A stretch of 60,822 nt of DNA from an uncultured Oscillospiraceae bacterium (GTDB lineage Bacteria; Bacillota; Clostridia; Oscillospirales; Oscillospiraceae): NCBI GenBank assembly GCA_934597255.1, contig CAKTQV010000011.1:1-60822 (forward strand). Reading direction: 5' to 3'. Below are positions 16,395 through 25,105 of this stretch, one piece after another (position 1 is the first letter of the stretch; each line of letters starts with the position of its first letter). The position numbers and the translations under genes were made by a program. The notes beneath the pieces were generated by a model. It was given only the letters and a program-made list of their open reading frames with translations, had not been told where the DNA came from and made no database searches.

Positions 16395-19202
16395 ATGGAT
16401 TACAATGCAACGGTAAATCTTCCGCGCACCGATTTCCCCATGCGTGCCGGGCTGCCCAAGCGCGAGCCGGAAATGCTCCGGGCGTGGGAGGAAATGGACC
16501 TTTACCATGAAATGATCAAACGCAACGAGGGCAAGCCCGATTTCGTCCTGCACGACGGCCCCCCGTTTTCCAACGGCGCGCTGCACATGGGCCACGCGCT
16601 CAATAAGTGCCTCAAGGACTTCATCAACCGCTACAAGAGCATGTCCGGCTGCCGCGTGACCTACACGCCCGGCTGGGACAACCACGGCATGCCCATCGAG
16701 TCGGCTATCATCAAAGAGCAGAAGCTCAACCGCAAGGCCATGAGCGTTTCGGAATTCCGCAGCGCCTGCCATGCCTATGCCGACCATTACATCGACGTGC
16801 AGCGCGAGGGCTTCAAGCGCCTGGGCGTGCTCGGCGAGTGGGACAAGCCCTACAAGACCATGGACCCGAAGTTCGAGGCGGCGGAAGTGCGCGTGTTCGG
16901 GAAAATGTACGAAAAGGGCTATATTTACAAGGGTAAAAAGCCGGTTTACTGGTGCCCGAAGGACGAAACGGCGCTGGCCGAGGCGGAGATCGAATACGCG
17001 AACGACCGCTGCGAGTCCATTTATGTGAAATTCCGCGTGACCGACGACGAGGGCAAGCTGGCGCAGTACGCGCCGCTGGACGAGCTTTATTTCGTCATCT
17101 GGACGACGACGACCTGGACCATCCCCGGCAACCTCGCCATCTGTCTCAACGCCAATCTGGACTACGTTCTGGCCAGGCAGCCCAACGGCGAGGTGTACAT
17201 CGTCGCGGAGGGGCGGCTCGAGGCGCTCAAGGCGGTCACGAACATTGAAAGCTTTGAGATCCTGGCGCGCCTGAAGGGCGCGGAGTTTGAGCTCATGCGC
17301 GCGCGCCATCCCCTGTTCGACCGCGAGAGCGTCGTCATCCTCGGCGACCATGTCACGCTGGACGCCGGTACCGGCTGCGTTCATACCGCGCCGGGCCACG
17401 GCCAGGAGGACTATGAGGTCTGCCGCCGCTATGACCAGTCCGGCAAAACCGACATCGGCATCGTCGTGCCCGTGGACGACCGCGGCCGCATGAACGAGCT
17501 GGCCGGCCCCTACGAGGGACTGACGACCGACGAGGCCAACAACAAGATCTTTGCCGATCTGCTCGCCTGCCGCGCGCTGCTGGCCAGCGAGACGATCGAG
17601 CACCAGTATGCCCACTGCTGGCGCTGCCACAGCCCCATCCTCTACCGTGCCACCGACCAGTGGTTCTGCTCGGTCGACGCCTTCAAGGAGGACGCCGTCC
17701 GCGCGGCGAAGAAGGTCCGCTGGAACCCCGACTGGGGCTGCGACCGCATGGAGGCCATGATCCGCGAGCGCGCCGACTGGTGCATCAGCCGCCAGCGCCG
17801 CTGGGGTCTGCCTATCCCGGTGTTCTACTGCGGCGACTGCGGCAAGCCCGTGTGCACGCCGGAGACCATCGACTCCGTTTCCGCGATCTTTGCCGAAAAG
17901 GGCTCGAACGCCTGGTTCGATCTGGACGCGGCGGCGCTGCTGCCGGAGGGCTTCGTGTGCCCGCACTGCGGCGGAAAGGTGACGGAGAAGGAAAGCGACA
18001 CGCTGGACGGCTGGTTTGATTCCGGCTCGACGCACATCGCGTCCATGGAGCTCGACAGCCCGGGATGCTGGCCGTGCGACCTGTATCTGGAGGGCGGCGA
18101 TCAGTTCCGCGGCTGGTTCCAGTCGAGCCTGCTGACGGGCGTGGCCGTCAAGGGCGATGCGCCGTACCGCAATGTGCTGTGCCACGGCTGGACCGTGGAC
18201 GGCGAGGGCCGCGCCATGCATAAGTCGCTCGGCAACGGCATCGCGCCGGACGAGATCATCGCCAAATACGGCGCCGATCTTGTGCGCCTGTGGGCGGCGA
18301 GCGCGGACTTCCGTCTGGATATGCGCGCGTCGGACGCCATCTTCAAGCAGCTTTCCGACAAATATCTCAAGATCCGCAACACGGCGCGCTACATCCTCGG
18401 CAACCTTGCGGGCTTTGACCCGGAGGCGGACGCCGTGGCGCTCGGCGATATGATCGAGCTGGACCGCTGGGCGCTCGACCGCTGCGCGCAGATGGTCGAA
18501 AAGTGCCTCGCGGCGTATGAGAAAAACGAGTTCTGGTCCGTCACCTACGCCATCCACAACTTCTGCGTGGTGGATATGTCGAACCTGTATCTGGATGTCA
18601 TCAAGGATCGCCTGTACTGCGAGGGCGCGAAGAGTCTGGCCCGCCGCAGCGCGCAGACGGCCATCTGGCTCATCCTTGACGCGATGGTCCGCCTGCTCGC
18701 GCCGGTGCTGTCGTTCACGGCCAACGAGATCTGGCTTGCCATGCCGCACCGCGCCGGCGACGACGCGCGCCATGTCATGCTCAACGATATGCCCGCCGGC
18801 CACGGCGAGTGGCTGCTGGACGAGGACAAGCGCGCCTACTGGGACGAGTCGATCCGGCTGCGCGCGGACGTCAACAAGGCGCTGGAGCTTGCGCGCGCGG
18901 ACAAGGTCGTAGGCAAGCCGCTCGACGCGAAGCTGCGCATCCATGTCGGCCCGGCGGCGGAGGATGCCGTCCGCCGCATCTCCGGCCAGCATTTTGAGGC
19001 GTTTTTCATCGTCTCGGAGGTGGAGTTCGTTTCCGGCGAAGGCCCCGGCTGGGCCGGAACGGAGTTTGCCGGCGTGAACATCGAGGTCGAGCCGTCCGCG
19101 CTGCCGAAGTGCGCGCGCTGCTGGACCCACAGCGCCGGCGTCGGCCAGGACGCGGAGTATCCCGAGCTTTGCCCGCGCTGCGCGGCGGCGCTGCGGGAAT
19201 AA
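16395..19202 (+). CDS. ileS: Isoleucyl-tRNA synthetase
   Basis: A 935-residue class I synthetase that charges tRNA-Ile. The HIGH motif is HMGH (residues 64-67, after GPPFSNGAL) and the KMSKS loop is the variant AMHKS (607-611, in GRAMHKSLGNG). The editing domain (with TTTTWTIPGN) and the anticodon-binding domain are present. A C-terminal zinc finger (CARCW...CPRC, about 910-929) is intact. I prefer ATG 16395 because ACGGAGACGAG lies upstream; the earlier ATG at 16368 has no ribosome-binding site. It is followed by lspA and rluD, a common ileS-lspA-rluD order. Confidence 0.96.
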   Translation: MDYNATVNLPRTDFPMRAGLPKREPEMLRAWEEMDLYHEMIKRNEGKPDFVLHDGPPFSNGALHMGHALNKCLKDFINRYKSMSGCRVTYTPGWDNHGMPIESAIIKEQKLNRKAMSVSEFRSACHAYADHYIDVQREGFKRLGVLGEWDKPYKTMDPKFEAAEVRVFGKMYEKGYIYKGKKPVYWCPKDETALAEAEIEYANDRCESIYVKFRVTDDEGKLAQYAPLDELYFVIWTTTTWTIPGNLAICLNANLDYVLARQPNGEVYIVAEGRLEALKAVTNIESFEILARLKGAEFELMRARHPLFDRESVVILGDHVTLDAGTGCVHTAPGHGQEDYEVCRRYDQSGKTDIGIVVPVDDRGRMNELAGPYEGLTTDEANNKIFADLLACRALLASETIEHQYAHCWRCHSPILYRATDQWFCSVDAFKEDAVRAAKKVRWNPDWGCDRMEAMIRERADWCISRQRRWGLPIPVFYCGDCGKPVCTPETIDSVSAIFAEKGSNAWFDLDAAALLPEGFVCPHCGGKVTEKESDTLDGWFDSGSTHIASMELDSPGCWPCDLYLEGGDQFRGWFQSSLLTGVAVKGDAPYRNVLCHGWTVDGEGRAMHKSLGNGIAPDEIIAKYGADLVRLWAASADFRLDMRASDAIFKQLSDKYLKIRNTARYILGNLAGFDPEADAVALGDMIELDRWALDRCAQMVEKCLAAYEKNEFWSVTYAIHNFCVVDMSNLYLDVIKDRLYCEGAKSLARRSAQTAIWLILDAMVRLLAPVLSFTANEIWLAMPHRAGDDARHVMLNDMPAGHGEWLLDEDKRAYWDESIRLRADVNKALELARADKVVGKPLDAKLRIHVGPAAEDAVRRISGQHFEAFFIVSEVEFVSGEGPGWAGTEFAGVNIEVEPSALPKCARCWTHSAGVGQDAEYPELCPRCAAALRE

Positions 19203-19253
19203 GCTTCTGCGCGGCGGCTGCGGCGCGCCGGGCCGGAGAAGGAGGAAAACAAT

Positions 19254-20204
19254 ATGACCTATGCCATAGTGACCGTCGTCGTGCTGATCCTCGATCAGCT
19301 CATGAAATTCTGGACGACGAAAAACATCCCGCTTGATGCGGTCGGCGGCGACTGCGTGGAGCTTTTGCCGAACGTGCTGCATCTGACGAACGTGCACAAC
19401 TACGGCGCGGCCTTCAGCATTCTGAAAAACGCGCGGTGGCTGCTCGTCGCCGTGACGGTGGTGTTCGCCGTCGTCGTGATCGTTCTGATCACGCAGGAGA
19501 TCATCCGGGGCGATCTGGGCCGCTGGTCGGCGGTGCTGGTGATGGCCGGCGCGCTGTCGAACGGACTGGACCGCGCGCTGTACGGCTATGTGGTGGATAT
19601 GTTCGAGTTTGAATTCGTGAATTTCGCCGTGTTCAACATTGCCGACATCTTCATCACGATCTGCGGCATTCTGTTTTGCGTGTACATACTCTTTGAAAAG
19701 CCTTCGCCGGAGGAGGCGGCGGCCGGACAGGGCGGCGGGCTTATCGCCATGCTGGTGAGCGGCAGCCGCAAAAAGTCCGTGCCGGGCCGCGGCTCCCATT
19801 CGGTGCAGCGCCGCGTGCGCGAGCCGGAGCGGAAAGAGGAAACGTCGCTTGGCGCGGTCGAACTGCGGACGGACGAGGGCGAGGAGCCCGCGCGCCGCAG
19901 CCGCAGCGAGCGCCGCCGCGCGAAGGAGGCGGCTCCCTCGCCGCTGGACGCGATCCCCCGCCGCGGCGAGCATAAGAGCCTGAAGGAGGATCTGGCGTCC
20001 ATCGATCCCAGCGACCCCTTTGCCGAATGGAACGAGGGGAGCGCCCCTGCCGCGCCGCAGCCGGAAAAGGCCCCGGCCGGAAAGGCGGAGACGCCGGCGC
20101 CCGCGCCGAAGGCGCGTCCTGCGGCGGAGAAATCGCTGTCGTTTGACGACGATCTGAGCTTCGATCTGGACGACATCCTGTCCGAATTCGGCGATGACAA
20201 ATAA
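19254..20204 (+). CDS. lspA: Lipoprotein signal peptidase LspA with a long cytoplasmic tail
   Basis: The first 150 residues are a complete signal peptidase II: four TM segments, NYGAAFS, and the two catalytic aspartates at D106 (SNGLDR) and D131 (FNIAD). The enzyme removes signal peptides of prolipoproteins, several of which are encoded here (21167, 25106, 45983). Unusually, a further stretch of about 160 residues follows. It is charged and low in complexity, rich in arginine, glutamate, proline and alanine, and ends in an acidic SFDDDLSFDLDDILSEF-type segment. Normal LspA is about 150-170 residues. GGAGG precedes the ATG, and the end overlaps rluD by 11 bp. Confidence 0.93.
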   Translation: MTYAIVTVVVLILDQLMKFWTTKNIPLDAVGGDCVELLPNVLHLTNVHNYGAAFSILKNARWLLVAVTVVFAVVVIVLITQEIIRGDLGRWSAVLVMAGALSNGLDRALYGYVVDMFEFEFVNFAVFNIADIFITICGILFCVYILFEKPSPEEAAAGQGGGLIAMLVSGSRKKSVPGRGSHSVQRRVREPERKEETSLGAVELRTDEGEEPARRSRSERRRAKEAAPSPLDAIPRRGEHKSLKEDLASIDPSDPFAEWNEGSAPAAPQPEKAPAGKAETPAPAPKARPAAEKSLSFDDDLSFDLDDILSEFGDDK

Positions 20205-21105
20205 GACCTTTACATTGCAGGTGCAGGAGAGCGGCGAGCGCATCGACGCTCTCCTCGCGCGATTGAGCCCGGAGCCGATGAGCCGCAGCGCGGCGGCCCG
20301 GCTGCTGGGCGCCGGGAAGGTCACGGTAAACGGCGCGCCCGCCGCGAAGAATTACCGCGCGGCGGCTGGGGACGTTGTCTGCGTGGAGCGGGACGAGCCG
20401 GCGCCGGCGCAGGCAGAGGCCCAGGAGATACCGCTGGACGTGGTGTATGAGGACGGGGAGCTGATCGTGGTGAACAAGCCGCGCGGCATGGTGGTGCATC
20501 CCGCGCCCGGCCATGCCGACGGGACGCTTGTCAACGCGCTGCTGGCCCACTGCGGCGGGAGCCTGTCCGGCGTGGGCGGTGTGCTCCGGCCGGGGATCGT
20601 GCACCGGCTGGATAAGGACACCTCCGGCCTGCTGATCGCGGCGAAGAACGACCGTGCGCACGAATGCCTGTCGGCGCAGCTGAAGGACCGGAGCCTGTCG
20701 CGCGTCTACGACTGCGTGGTGCAGGGCGGCTTCCGGACGGACGCCGGAACGGTGGACGCGCCGATCGGCCGCGACCCCAGAAACCGCAAGCGCATGGCGG
20801 TGACGGAGAAAAACGCGCGCACGGCCGTGACCCACTGGCAGCTCGTGGAGCGCTTCGGCGCCTGGAGCTGGATCCGCTGCCGGCTCGAAACGGGCCGCAC
20901 CCACCAGATCCGCGTTCACATGGCCCACATCGGCCACCCTCTGCTGGGCGACACGCTTTACGGCGGCCGTGCGGACAAGGGGCTGGATACGCAGTGCCTG
21001 CACGCGCGCGGGCTGAAATTCATCCATCCGGCCTCCGGCGAGGCCATGGAGCTGTGGACGGAGCTTCCGGACTGGTTTGAGCAGATTTTGGCCCGGCTGT
21101 CGTAG
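20194..21105 (+). CDS. RluD/RluA family 23S rRNA pseudouridine synthase
   Basis: A 303-residue pseudouridine synthase of the RluA family. It has an N-terminal S4 domain (GERIDALLARL, SRSAAARLLGAGKVTVNG) and a catalytic domain with HRLDKDTSGLL, where D140 is the conserved catalytic aspartate. RTHQIRVHMAHIGHPLLGD is also present. It matches the YlyB/RluD type that follows lspA in many Firmicutes. The exact uridine target cannot be read from sequence. Its start lies inside the lspA tail, so translation is coupled. Confidence 0.93.
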   Translation: MTNKTFTLQVQESGERIDALLARLSPEPMSRSAAARLLGAGKVTVNGAPAAKNYRAAAGDVVCVERDEPAPAQAEAQEIPLDVVYEDGELIVVNKPRGMVVHPAPGHADGTLVNALLAHCGGSLSGVGGVLRPGIVHRLDKDTSGLLIAAKNDRAHECLSAQLKDRSLSRVYDCVVQGGFRTDAGTVDAPIGRDPRNRKRMAVTEKNARTAVTHWQLVERFGAWSWIRCRLETGRTHQIRVHMAHIGHPLLGDTLYGGRADKGLDTQCLHARGLKFIHPASGEAMELWTELPDWFEQILARLS

Positions 21106-21124
21106 ACAGCGCGGCGGAAAGATG

Positions 21125-21130
21125 CTATAC
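21125..21130 (+). promoter_or_regulatory. Probable -10 element before the lipoprotein gene
   Basis: TATACT lies about 40 bp before the start codon in an otherwise GC-rich gap. No convincing -35 is seen at the right spacing, so this is tentative. Confidence 0.4.
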
Positions 21131-21166
21131 TGACAAAAAATATTATAAAAAGAGGAGATAAACAAA

Positions 21167-21607
21167 ATGAAAAAGCTGCTTGCATGCCTGCTGGCGGTCC
21201 TGATGATCGCGGCGCTGTGCGCCTGCGGAAAGACGGAGACGCCGGCCAAGACGGACGACACGGGTGATCTTCAGCCGGCCGGGACGGAAGAAGCCGCGGA
21301 GGTCTCCGAGGCGGCGGATGCGTCCGGCGCGGACACCTTCGTGCTGACGGACGACATGAAAAATGCCGATGCGGCCGGTTCGCTCAACGAGGAGAAATAC
21401 GAAAAGGCCCTCGCCTGCGTGGGCGAGAGCGTGGACGTTCTCTATGAGGCTATCGGCGAGCCGGAGAGCGAGCCGCACTACGCGTCAAGCTGCCTGGAGA
21501 TGGGCGCGCAGGACGGCCAGCTCTATTACGACGCGGACGGCTTCTACGTCACGACGCTGAAAAACGACAGCGGCGAGACGGTCATGGGCGTTGTGACCTA
21601 CGGCTGA
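21167..21607 (+). CDS. Small putative lipoprotein
   Basis: A 146-residue protein with a lipoprotein signal peptide whose lipobox is LCAC (cysteine near residue 20), then a threonine-, glutamate- and alanine-rich linker (about 22-60). The small C-terminal domain contains SLNEEKYEKALACVGESVD, LYEAIGEPESEPHYASSC and LYYDADGFYVTTL. No named family is recognised. GAGGAGA precedes the ATG and a strong terminator follows, so it is a single-gene unit. Confidence 0.75.
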   Translation: MKKLLACLLAVLMIAALCACGKTETPAKTDDTGDLQPAGTEEAAEVSEAADASGADTFVLTDDMKNADAAGSLNEEKYEKALACVGESVDVLYEAIGEPESEPHYASSCLEMGAQDGQLYYDADGFYVTTLKNDSGETVMGVVTYG

Positions 21608-21617
21608 CGGCCGGATG

Positions 21618-21656
21618 AAAAAACTCCGTATGACGAAAGTCATACGGAGTTTTTTG
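21618..21656. terminator. Bidirectional terminator
   Basis: AAAAAACTCCGTATGAC and GTCATACGGAGTTTTTT form a perfect stem around a GAAA tetraloop, with A and T runs on both sides. It can end both the lipoprotein message (plus) and the MotA/MotB-like message (minus). Confidence 0.95.
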
Positions 21657-21698
21657 TTTGCACGGGACCGCGCGCAAGCTGTCGCGCGCTCTCGCCGG

Positions 21699-22682
21699 TC
21701 AGGGGGCCGGCGTGCCTTCGGGCGCGGCGGGCGTGTCGGCCGCTTCGCCGTAGGCGTCGAGAATGTCGAGCATGCGGTTGATCATCTCGTCGTCCGACAG
21801 GCGGAATTTGATCTCCACGCGGCGCGAGGCGTCGGCGTTGACCGTCCCGTCATCGTTATAGACCGGGTCGGAGAAGCTCCGGCCGCTGACCGTCACGAGC
21901 GAGCGGACGGCCTCGAGCGTTTCGGCGTCGAACAGAGACTGGTCGTCGTCCAGACAGTAGTCCGCCACGGCGGCGGCGCGCTCCTCCGACAGGAAGAGGT
22001 TGTAGATGTAGCTGCCGGCGGTGTCGGTGTGGCCCTCGATGATGATCTCGGAAATGTGGTCGATGTAATCGTCGGACAGCACGACCGAGAAATAGCGGGG
22101 AAGGAACTCCGAGAGCGTCTGGCTGCCGTCGGAGGACAGGCGGCTGTCATTGAGCGCGAACAGCACGCTGGAATCAAGCAGGATCGCGCCGGTATGCTCG
22201 TCGATGGAGATGTCCAGGTCCGTTCCGGCGAATTCCTGCGACAGCGCCTCCACCAGATCGCGCTTGATGCCGATGACGTCCTCAAGCTCCTGCTGCTGCG
22301 AGGTCAGAAGCGCCTGCTGCGTGGACAGGAGCGTTTTGGAGGCATCCAGCTGCAGCTTCTGCGCGGCGAGCTGCGCCTGCTGTTCGTCCAGCTGCCGCTG
22401 CTGCTCGTCGAGAAGGGCCTGCTGCTCGGCCAGCTGCGCCTTCTGCTGCTCGGACAGATCGGCATAGCTCAGCTTGGCGCTGATCTCCTCCTCCAGCTGC
22501 GCCTCGCGCGCGGCCAGCGCCAGCTCGCTTTCGTCGTAAGAGTTTTTCACGCCCATCAGCATCAAAAGCGCGCCGCAGATGATGAGGATAAAGGTCAGCA
22601 GCAGTCCCGCCATCATATCGGAATAGGACTGCCAGAAGTTGTGGCCCTCGGATTCCGGCTGGCCTGTGCGTCTTCTTGCCAT
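21699..22682 (-). CDS. MotB/ZorB-like protein: plug TM, coiled coil, OmpA-type peptidoglycan-binding domain
   Basis: A 327-residue partner of the MotA-like protein at 22695. A short cytoplasmic N-terminus leads into one TM segment starting SYSDMMAGLLLTF; D22 matches the ion-carrying aspartate of MotB and ZorB. A long glutamine- and glutamate-rich coiled coil follows (about 55-135, repeats of the LLDEQQRQLDEQQAQL type). An OmpA/MotB domain is at about 140-300, with IIIEGHTDT, LSEERAAAV and SRRVEIKF. AAAGGAGG precedes the ATG and the gap to the upstream gene is 12 bp. No flagellar genes are nearby. It could be a Zorya-like defence motor or an unknown envelope motor. Confidence 0.85.
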   Translation of the reverse strand: MARRRTGQPESEGHNFWQSYSDMMAGLLLTFILIICGALLMLMGVKNSYDESELALAAREAQLEEEISAKLSYADLSEQQKAQLAEQQALLDEQQRQLDEQQAQLAAQKLQLDASKTLLSTQQALLTSQQQELEDVIGIKRDLVEALSQEFAGTDLDISIDEHTGAILLDSSVLFALNDSRLSSDGSQTLSEFLPRYFSVVLSDDYIDHISEIIIEGHTDTAGSYIYNLFLSEERAAAVADYCLDDDQSLFDAETLEAVRSLVTVSGRSFSDPVYNDDGTVNADASRRVEIKFRLSDDEMINRMLDILDAYGEAADTPAAPEGTPAP

Positions 22683-22694
22683 GGCGCGCCTCCT

Positions 22695-24497
22695 TTAGCC
22701 GCCCAGCTTGCGGGAGGCCGCCGTGTTGAACTTGTCGAGCGCCTTGCGGGTGTCGGCCAGCGCGCCGAGAAGGCTGTTCAGCTCGGCCTTGAGGCTTTTG
22801 TTCGCCTTGCCGATCTCCGTGTCGAAGCTGCTGGCGGTCTCCGGAAGGTATTTCAGACTGTCGCCCACGGCGTTGGAGGCGGCCGTAAGCCGGCCGATCG
22901 CCGCCGTCAGCCCCGTCAGCTCCGAATCGAAGCGCTCAAAGCTGCCGCCGAGCGCCGTGCTGAGCTTTTCGGAGGCCTTCGTCATGTCCGTCGCGCTCTT
23001 TTCGGCGACCATCCGCAGATTGTCCGCCGATTCGTTGAGCCGCTCGCCGGCGGATTCAAGCTGCCTGTGGACAAGCTCCGCGTCGTTGCGGCGATCCTCG
23101 CCCAGAACGGCGACCTGGCCGGTCAGCGCGCCGAGCATGTCGGCGGTCTTCTTTTCCAGCGAATCCGTGAAGCGGACGGCCATGTCGTTGAACGCGGCGA
23201 CCGCCCCGGCGTTCTTCTCTGCGGCCTCCTGCGCGCTCTTGGCGGACGAGGCCATTTCCATGATGTAGGCACGTTCGGTCTTGTGCAGCGCCTGATAGTC
23301 GTTCATGAAGCTCTCGATCTGCTTGAGCGATTCCAGCTGCCGTGCCGTGAGCGTGTCGGCGTTGGCCGTGAAGGCGTCCACGCGCTCGATGATGAGCTGG
23401 GTGTATTTGCGGCTCTTTTCCAGATCGGCCTCCGCCACGGCCACGCTGTCGATGAGCTTGGAGATGCTGGAGGACATGTTTTTCTGCCATGTGCTCAGCT
23501 CGGCCGTCTGCTCGCGCAGCTGTGTGAAGATGTTGCCCATGGAGCTGTTGAGCGTCTGGAGGAAATACGCCACGACCTTATCCAGTCCGGCGCGCTGATC
23601 CTCGATGGCGACGGACACATAGCCCTCCAGCGTCGTGCGCAGGCGGTCGACCACCGGGCGGATGGACTCGGACAGGCTCTCGCTGACCGCGCCGCCGATG
23701 TTGTCGGCCAGCTTTTCCAGAAGCTCGTTCTGCTCGGCCTGCAGGCGGATGAGCGCATTTTCCGCGGCGTGGCGGTTGGACGGCCGGACGTACTCGTCAA
23801 AGCTGTCTTGGAAATCGTACACGGAGCGAAGCGCGAAGCTGAGCGTCTTTTTATAGATCAGTCCGAAAACGATCGAGTAGATCAGCCCGAAGATCGAGGT
23901 CAGGAAGGCGACCTTGATGCCGGCCATGAGCGTCTGCGTGCTCGTCTGCATCAGCTCCACGCTCGCGGCATTGAAGCTGCGCAGGCCGTAGACCAGGCCG
24001 ATGAAGGTGAACAGGATGCCGAGACCGGTCATAATGCCGCCGAGCTGGTCGCTGAAGGGCTTGTGCGCCGCGGAATAGACCAGCTCGTCGCTGATGTAAT
24101 CGGCGATGTCGGCGCCGGCGGTGGCGGGGTTCTGGCGGCTCTCGCGCCGGATCTGCTTGACATAGGCGCCGTAGGCCGCATCCAGCGCGTCGTGGCCGAA
24201 GAGCTTTTCCTTGCCGAATTCCTTCCACAGCGCGGCGGGATCGCCGGCGCCGGCGCGGCTGCGGATGGTGTCTGTCACTTCGTCCAGCGCGCAGCTGAGC
24301 TTTGCCAGAGGACGGGCGCTGCCGCCGAAATAGGCAATGATGAAGATGGCCGCCGCAAGATCAAACGCGCAGTTGAGACCGAAATCCACCCATCCGTTTC
24401 CGCTGCGCGTGAACCAGAAAACGGCTAGCGACGCGGCGAATATGAGGAAATAGACGATGCGCCCGACGGTGTTGAGCGCCTTGATCCTTCTGCCCAT
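22695..24497 (-). CDS. MotA/ZorA-like proton-channel protein with long coiled-coil tail
   Basis: A 600-residue protein whose first 230 residues have four likely TM segments (about 12-30, 34-54, 150-170 and 190-212). The last two form the MotA/TolQ/ExbB channel core (GGIMTGLGILFTFIGLVYGL and AFLTSIFGLIYSI). The remaining 370 residues are almost entirely helical and rich in heptads, with no MotA-type stalk, resembling the long intracellular tail of ZorA. GGGAGG precedes ATG 24497; the frame is open upstream but unlikely to be used. First gene of a two-gene operon with its own promoter (24537-24565). ZorC, ZorD and ZorE are not seen nearby. Confidence 0.85.
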   Translation of the reverse strand: MGRRIKALNTVGRIVYFLIFAASLAVFWFTRSGNGWVDFGLNCAFDLAAAIFIIAYFGGSARPLAKLSCALDEVTDTIRSRAGAGDPAALWKEFGKEKLFGHDALDAAYGAYVKQIRRESRQNPATAGADIADYISDELVYSAAHKPFSDQLGGIMTGLGILFTFIGLVYGLRSFNAASVELMQTSTQTLMAGIKVAFLTSIFGLIYSIVFGLIYKKTLSFALRSVYDFQDSFDEYVRPSNRHAAENALIRLQAEQNELLEKLADNIGGAVSESLSESIRPVVDRLRTTLEGYVSVAIEDQRAGLDKVVAYFLQTLNSSMGNIFTQLREQTAELSTWQKNMSSSISKLIDSVAVAEADLEKSRKYTQLIIERVDAFTANADTLTARQLESLKQIESFMNDYQALHKTERAYIMEMASSAKSAQEAAEKNAGAVAAFNDMAVRFTDSLEKKTADMLGALTGQVAVLGEDRRNDAELVHRQLESAGERLNESADNLRMVAEKSATDMTKASEKLSTALGGSFERFDSELTGLTAAIGRLTAASNAVGDSLKYLPETASSFDTEIGKANKSLKAELNSLLGALADTRKALDKFNTAASRKLGG

Positions 24498-24536
24498 ACA
24501 AGCACCTCCCAAAAGATATAATGCCGAAGATAATAT

Positions 24537-24565
24537 AGTATACCACGTTCGGCAGAAAACAACAA
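24537..24565 (-). promoter_or_regulatory. Promoter for the MotA/MotB-like pair
   Basis: On the minus strand TTGTTG and TATACT are separated by 17 bp, about 40 bp before the start codon at 24497. The surrounding 60 bp are AT-rich compared with the coding sequence. Confidence 0.65.
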
Positions 24566-24712
24566 TGCCCGACGAAAATCGACCGGCACGGCCCGGCGCG
24601 GGCGCCCGATTTCGCGGACAAAAGGGCGTTTCTTGTTTTTTACAGAAGGACAATTGTGAAATTGCAACAAAAATTTTTAATTTACTTAGTTAAAACTTAA
24701 AAGTTTTCCTTC

Positions 24713-24741
24713 TTGACGGGCTGACATGGAACGGTTATTAT
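24713..24741 (+). promoter_or_regulatory. Promoter for the small membrane protein
   Basis: TTGACG and TATTAT with exactly 17 bp between them, about 30 bp before the ATG at 24772. This is one of the best SigA-type promoters in the window. Confidence 0.75.
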
Positions 24742-24771
24742 TTGAATGATCTTACAGAAGGGAGCAGCACC

Positions 24772-25008
24772 ATGAGCCGTTTTTCTGCCATGAATACGAC
24801 CCGTCACACCGACAACGCCGGTGCGGCTTGCCGCGCGTGCGCTTTTTCCTTCGTTCTGATGATTATTGCGGGCATCGCTGCGGCGATGCCCGTTCTTCGT
24901 ATCTCCGCCCTGCTTGTACTGCTGGCCATCCTGTGCATTATGGGCATGATTATTATTATGATGTGCGGAAACAATCCAAAGCGTCCTGAAGCGATGAGTC
25001 AAAGCTGA
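24772..25008 (+). CDS. Small two-TM membrane protein
   Basis: A 78-residue protein with two hydrophobic segments (about residues 20-40 and 43-64), methionine- and isoleucine-rich, and a short polar tail. The family is not recognised. AGAAGGGAG precedes ATG 24772, and the gene has a near-consensus promoter and a terminator of its own (25025-25059). It is therefore a separately expressed small protein rather than part of the liv operon. Confidence 0.65.
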   Translation: MSRFSAMNTTRHTDNAGAACRACAFSFVLMIIAGIAAAMPVLRISALLVLLAILCIMGMIIIMMCGNNPKRPEAMSQS

Positions 25009-25024
25009 ATTTTCCATGAAATGC

Positions 25025-25059
25025 AAGCCGGCTTCGTCCTTTCGGACGGGGCCGGTTTT
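25025..25059 (+). terminator. Terminator after the small membrane protein
   Basis: AGCCGGCTTCGTCC and GGACGGGGCCGGTTTT pair around TTTC and end in a short T run. It lies 16 bp after the stop codon and upstream of the liv genes. Confidence 0.75.
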
Positions 25060-25105
25060 CATTATAAACCAGTTAAAATTTTTATTTTTGAAAAGGAGAA
25101 CAAAC

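Noticed and set aside
15423..20324. A 1633-codon open frame on the minus strand across sepF, divIVA, ileS and lspA
   Set aside because: It is antisense to genes with clear family motifs. Long antisense frames are common in GC-rich DNA because stop codons are rare in that register.
21615..24428. A 937-codon open frame on the plus strand opposite the MotA/MotB-like pair
   Set aside because: The minus-strand genes have ribosome-binding sites, TM segments and OmpA motifs. The plus-strand frame has none of these.
21699..24497. Complete Zorya defence system or flagellar stator
   Set aside because: Only the A and B components are present. ZorC, ZorD, ZorE and flagellar genes are not recognised nearby, so neither name is assigned.
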